From: Bacteroidales bacterium
GTDB lineage: Bacteria; Bacteroidota; Bacteroidia; Bacteroidales; FEN-979
Length of the DNA stretch: 64,000 nucleotides
NCBI GenBank assembly: GCA_023231005.1
Contig: JALNWG010000002.1
Location: 62,001-126,000, forward strand
Direction: 5' to 3'
The notes under the pieces are model-generated. The model ran no database searches. It was not told the DNA's origin and saw nothing but the letters and a program-made list of their open reading frames with translations. Position 1 is the stretch's first letter. Every line of letters starts with the position of its first letter. The position numbers and the translations under genes are program-made. Shown here piece by piece: positions 62,039 through 64,000 of this stretch.

Positions 62039-64000
62039 ATGATGATTCCCCGTAAATGGATACTCCCGTTGATTGCTATTTCTCTGTTCATTTTCGTTCT
62101 GTCATTCAGACAACTCTCCGACCCTGACCTTGGATTCCATCTGAAATATGGTCAGTGGATTACCACGCATCATGCCTTTCCCACCAAAGACATTTCTACG
62201 TTCAGCGTTTCGGATCACGATTATATTGATCTGCATTGGCTTTTCCAGGTAATACTTTTTAACATTTATGCTACAACCGGTTACCCAGGAATTTCCCTTT
62301 TCATTTGCCTGTTGAGCCTTTCTCTTTCACTTTTGCTCATGTTACGTAACCGATATTTTAAAATCCCATGGCCAATTACCGGAATAGCTCTTTTTATCGG
62401 TTTTATCATCATCGAAGCCCGGATTGCTCCACGACCGGAAATGTTCAGCTTTTTATTTTTAACCATCCTGCTGTTCATCCTTGATAAATATTACAGGGGA
62501 CACACCAAAAAACTATTTTTGTTACCCCTGATCATGCTTTTTTGGTGCAACTTGCATTCATTGTTTATCCTGGGCTTGATTGTCATTGTTTGTTATGGAT
62601 TTAGCATCCTCCATCGCGATCGTAAACCGGATTGGATCCTTGTTTTCTGGATGGTTCTTTCCTTCCTTGTTTGTTTTGTGAACCCATACGGCATCAAAGG
62701 ATTTTTATTCCCCTTTGACCTCATCTCCCGATTCAGCTCAAACAATATATACAATCAACACATTCAGGAATTTACCCCATTTTTTTCTCAATCCAGGTTT
62801 TATTTACGCGATTATCTTTTTTTTGGTTGGGTTTTAACAACATTTTTATTTTTCATTCTTACGTGGAAAAACAGAAAAATTCACGAGATAATACTCCTTC
62901 TTGCTTTTTCCATTCTGGCTTTTACTTCTATTCGAAATATCCCTTTATTCATCCTCGTTTCGTTTCCAATCATTTCCAGGTCAATTTCAGAATGGAAAGA
63001 TCATTTCTCTTTTTTCGGAAAAACAACCAGGCAGGGAGTCTATATTCTCTTGATTCTTATTCCATTGGTTTTAATTCCGCGTATTGTCACCAATTCATAT
63101 TACTTTAATAACAACTCCTTCAATAAATTTGGATGGGGAATTAACAAGTTTCATCAACCGGTCAACGCGGCAGCATTTTTACTGGACAACCATCTCAATG
63201 GCCGGATCCTGAATAGCATTGGGTTTGGTGGATGGCTTTCCTGGGCACTGCCACAACCCATCTTTATTGATGGAAGATTGGAAGTCATGGAGGAATCCAT
63301 TTACCGTGAAATAACCCAAAGCTGGAACAACGGTCTTTCTGAATTGATCGGCAAATACCATCCCGATCTCATCGTTTATAACTATCTTAAATATTATCCC
63401 TGGACCATCCAATTGAAAGAACTTCCCGACTGGCAATTGATCTATGTAGATGGAAATGCAGCCATTTTTGCTAAAATCAATCAGGTTCCATTCGTTAAAC
63501 CATTTAATTTACTGGACCTACCTGATTCCGACATCATGACTAACCGCGGAAACTCTAAAATCTGGATACAAGGTTTTTATCAACCAGTCGATTACAAATA
63601 TCTAGATTTAATGCATCTGGCATTGTTCCGGATGCAAATGAAATCCTCCATTGGGAAAAAGAAAGAAGGAAATGAACGATCTGTTGCATTTTTCAATAGT
63701 GCAAATGAAAAATATCAACGGGGAGATGCTACGGGGGCATTAGCGGATTATGATTCAGCCATACTTCTACAACCAGATTATTACAAGGCATATAATAATC
63801 GGGGCATTATCCGGGCTCTCGTTTTAAAGGATTATTCAGGGGCTATTTCAGATTTTGATAAGGCGCTGGATTTAAACCCGAATTATGGAGATGCTTTTTT
63901 GGGTCGAGGAACTGCCAATTATTTTCTTCATAATCTGGAATCTGCTTGTCGTGATTGGTATCGGGCGCAATCCTTGGGAAATCAACAGGCAGCCCGGCTG
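62039..64000 (+). CDS. Polytopic membrane protein with periplasmic domain and C-terminal TPRs, 3' partial
   Basis: The frame is open from ATG ATG at 62039 to the window end (654 codons). About ten membrane helices fill the first 360 residues (WILPLIAISLFIFVLSF; FLFLTILLFILDKYY and others). Early loop motifs DPDLGFHLKYGQWI and DLHWLFQVILF and the arginine in ARIAPRPEMFSFL resemble GT-C-type glycosyltransferase-like proteins; the segment NSIGFGGWLSWALPQPIFID, followed by GRLEVMEE, is typical of a Bacteroidetes membrane family with an extracytoplasmic C-terminal part. TPRs follow (ADYDSAILLQPDYYKAYNNR; ISDFDKALDLNPNYGDAF). Function is unknown. The gene is cut by the window end. Confidence 0.75.
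   Translation, partial: MMIPRKWILPLIAISLFIFVLSFRQLSDPDLGFHLKYGQWITTHHAFPTKDISTFSVSDHDYIDLHWLFQVILFNIYATTGYPGISLFICLLSLSLSLLLMLRNRYFKIPWPITGIALFIGFIIIEARIAPRPEMFSFLFLTILLFILDKYYRGHTKKLFLLPLIMLFWCNLHSLFILGLIVIVCYGFSILHRDRKPDWILVFWMVLSFLVCFVNPYGIKGFLFPFDLISRFSSNNIYNQHIQEFTPFFSQSRFYLRDYLFFGWVLTTFLFFILTWKNRKIHEIILLLAFSILAFTSIRNIPLFILVSFPIISRSISEWKDHFSFFGKTTRQGVYILLILIPLVLIPRIVTNSYYFNNNSFNKFGWGINKFHQPVNAAAFLLDNHLNGRILNSIGFGGWLSWALPQPIFIDGRLEVMEESIYREITQSWNNGLSELIGKYHPDLIVYNYLKYYPWTIQLKELPDWQLIYVDGNAAIFAKINQVPFVKPFNLLDLPDSDIMTNRGNSKIWIQGFYQPVDYKYLDLMHLALFRMQMKSSIGKKKEGNERSVAFFNSANEKYQRGDATGALADYDSAILLQPDYYKAYNNRGIIRALVLKDYSGAISDFDKALDLNPNYGDAFLGRGTANYFLHNLESACRDWYRAQSLGNQQAARL

Overview
The window is an AT-rich stretch of a Bacteroidota (Bacteroidetes) chromosome, probably from an anaerobic or fermentative member of the Bacteroidales/Marinilabiliales type. 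Evidence for this is a complete porP-gldK-gldL-gldM-gldN type IX secretion (T9SS) operon, a sprE/porW homologue, a protein with a T9SS type A sorting domain, S46 dipeptidyl-peptidase, HU-SPOR and DUF4421-type proteins, and many promoters of the Bacteroidetes form TTTG-N(about 19)-TAnnTTTG. Fermentation is suggested by acetate kinase, a phosphate butyryltransferase/butyrate kinase operon and tryptophanase. I see no tRNA, rRNA, CRISPR array, transposase or phage gene. Most of the window is dense core genome.

Layout. 1-7.7 kb: the 3' part of an SDR epimerase faces a six-gene minus-strand run (GH3-like, deoxynucleoside kinase, kdsB, HU-SPOR protein, trmB, DPP11-like peptidase). 7.8-13.0 kb: ackA and a response regulator, yebC, a large lipoprotein, an ArsR regulator. 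13.0-32.4 kb: a long minus-strand block of housekeeping genes (ade, rlmN, a DUF4468-like gene, groEL/groES, secG, a TPR gene, lptE, a sigma-54 activator, pheT, recG), then the T9SS operon. 32.5-44.2 kb: a YitT-like membrane protein, rseP, dxr and an M23 peptidase, then the plus-strand run sprE, bactofilin, atpZ-like, a small membrane protein, DUF4421, folE, a Bax-inhibitor-like protein and fabD. 44.2-49.1 kb: nucleotide-sugar genes (rfbB, galE, wbpB/D/E). 49.1-56.0 kb: elbB, buk-permease-ptb, tnaA, mntP, queD. 56.0-60.8 kb: two tandem ECF sigma modules, one ending in the T9SS cargo gene. 60.8-64 kb: a TetR relic, an intact TetR gene, and a polytopic membrane protein with TPRs that runs off the end.

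How the genes fit together. GldL/GldM form the T9SS motor, GldK/GldN the periplasmic ring, PorP/SprF and SprE are accessory components. The wbpB/D/E genes make the kind of diacetamido-uronic acid precursor that, in Porphyromonas, is used to anchor T9SS cargo. The cargo gene itself lies at the end of an ECF sigma operon. A second ECF module next to it encodes a membrane protein whose outer domain resembles a domain of that cargo. This suggests a surface-protein sensing or regulatory circuit, which I consider the most interesting unexplained part of the window. The catabolic genes (tnaA divergent from ptb-permease-buk, plus ackA and the DPP11-like peptidase) suggest growth on peptides and amino acids.
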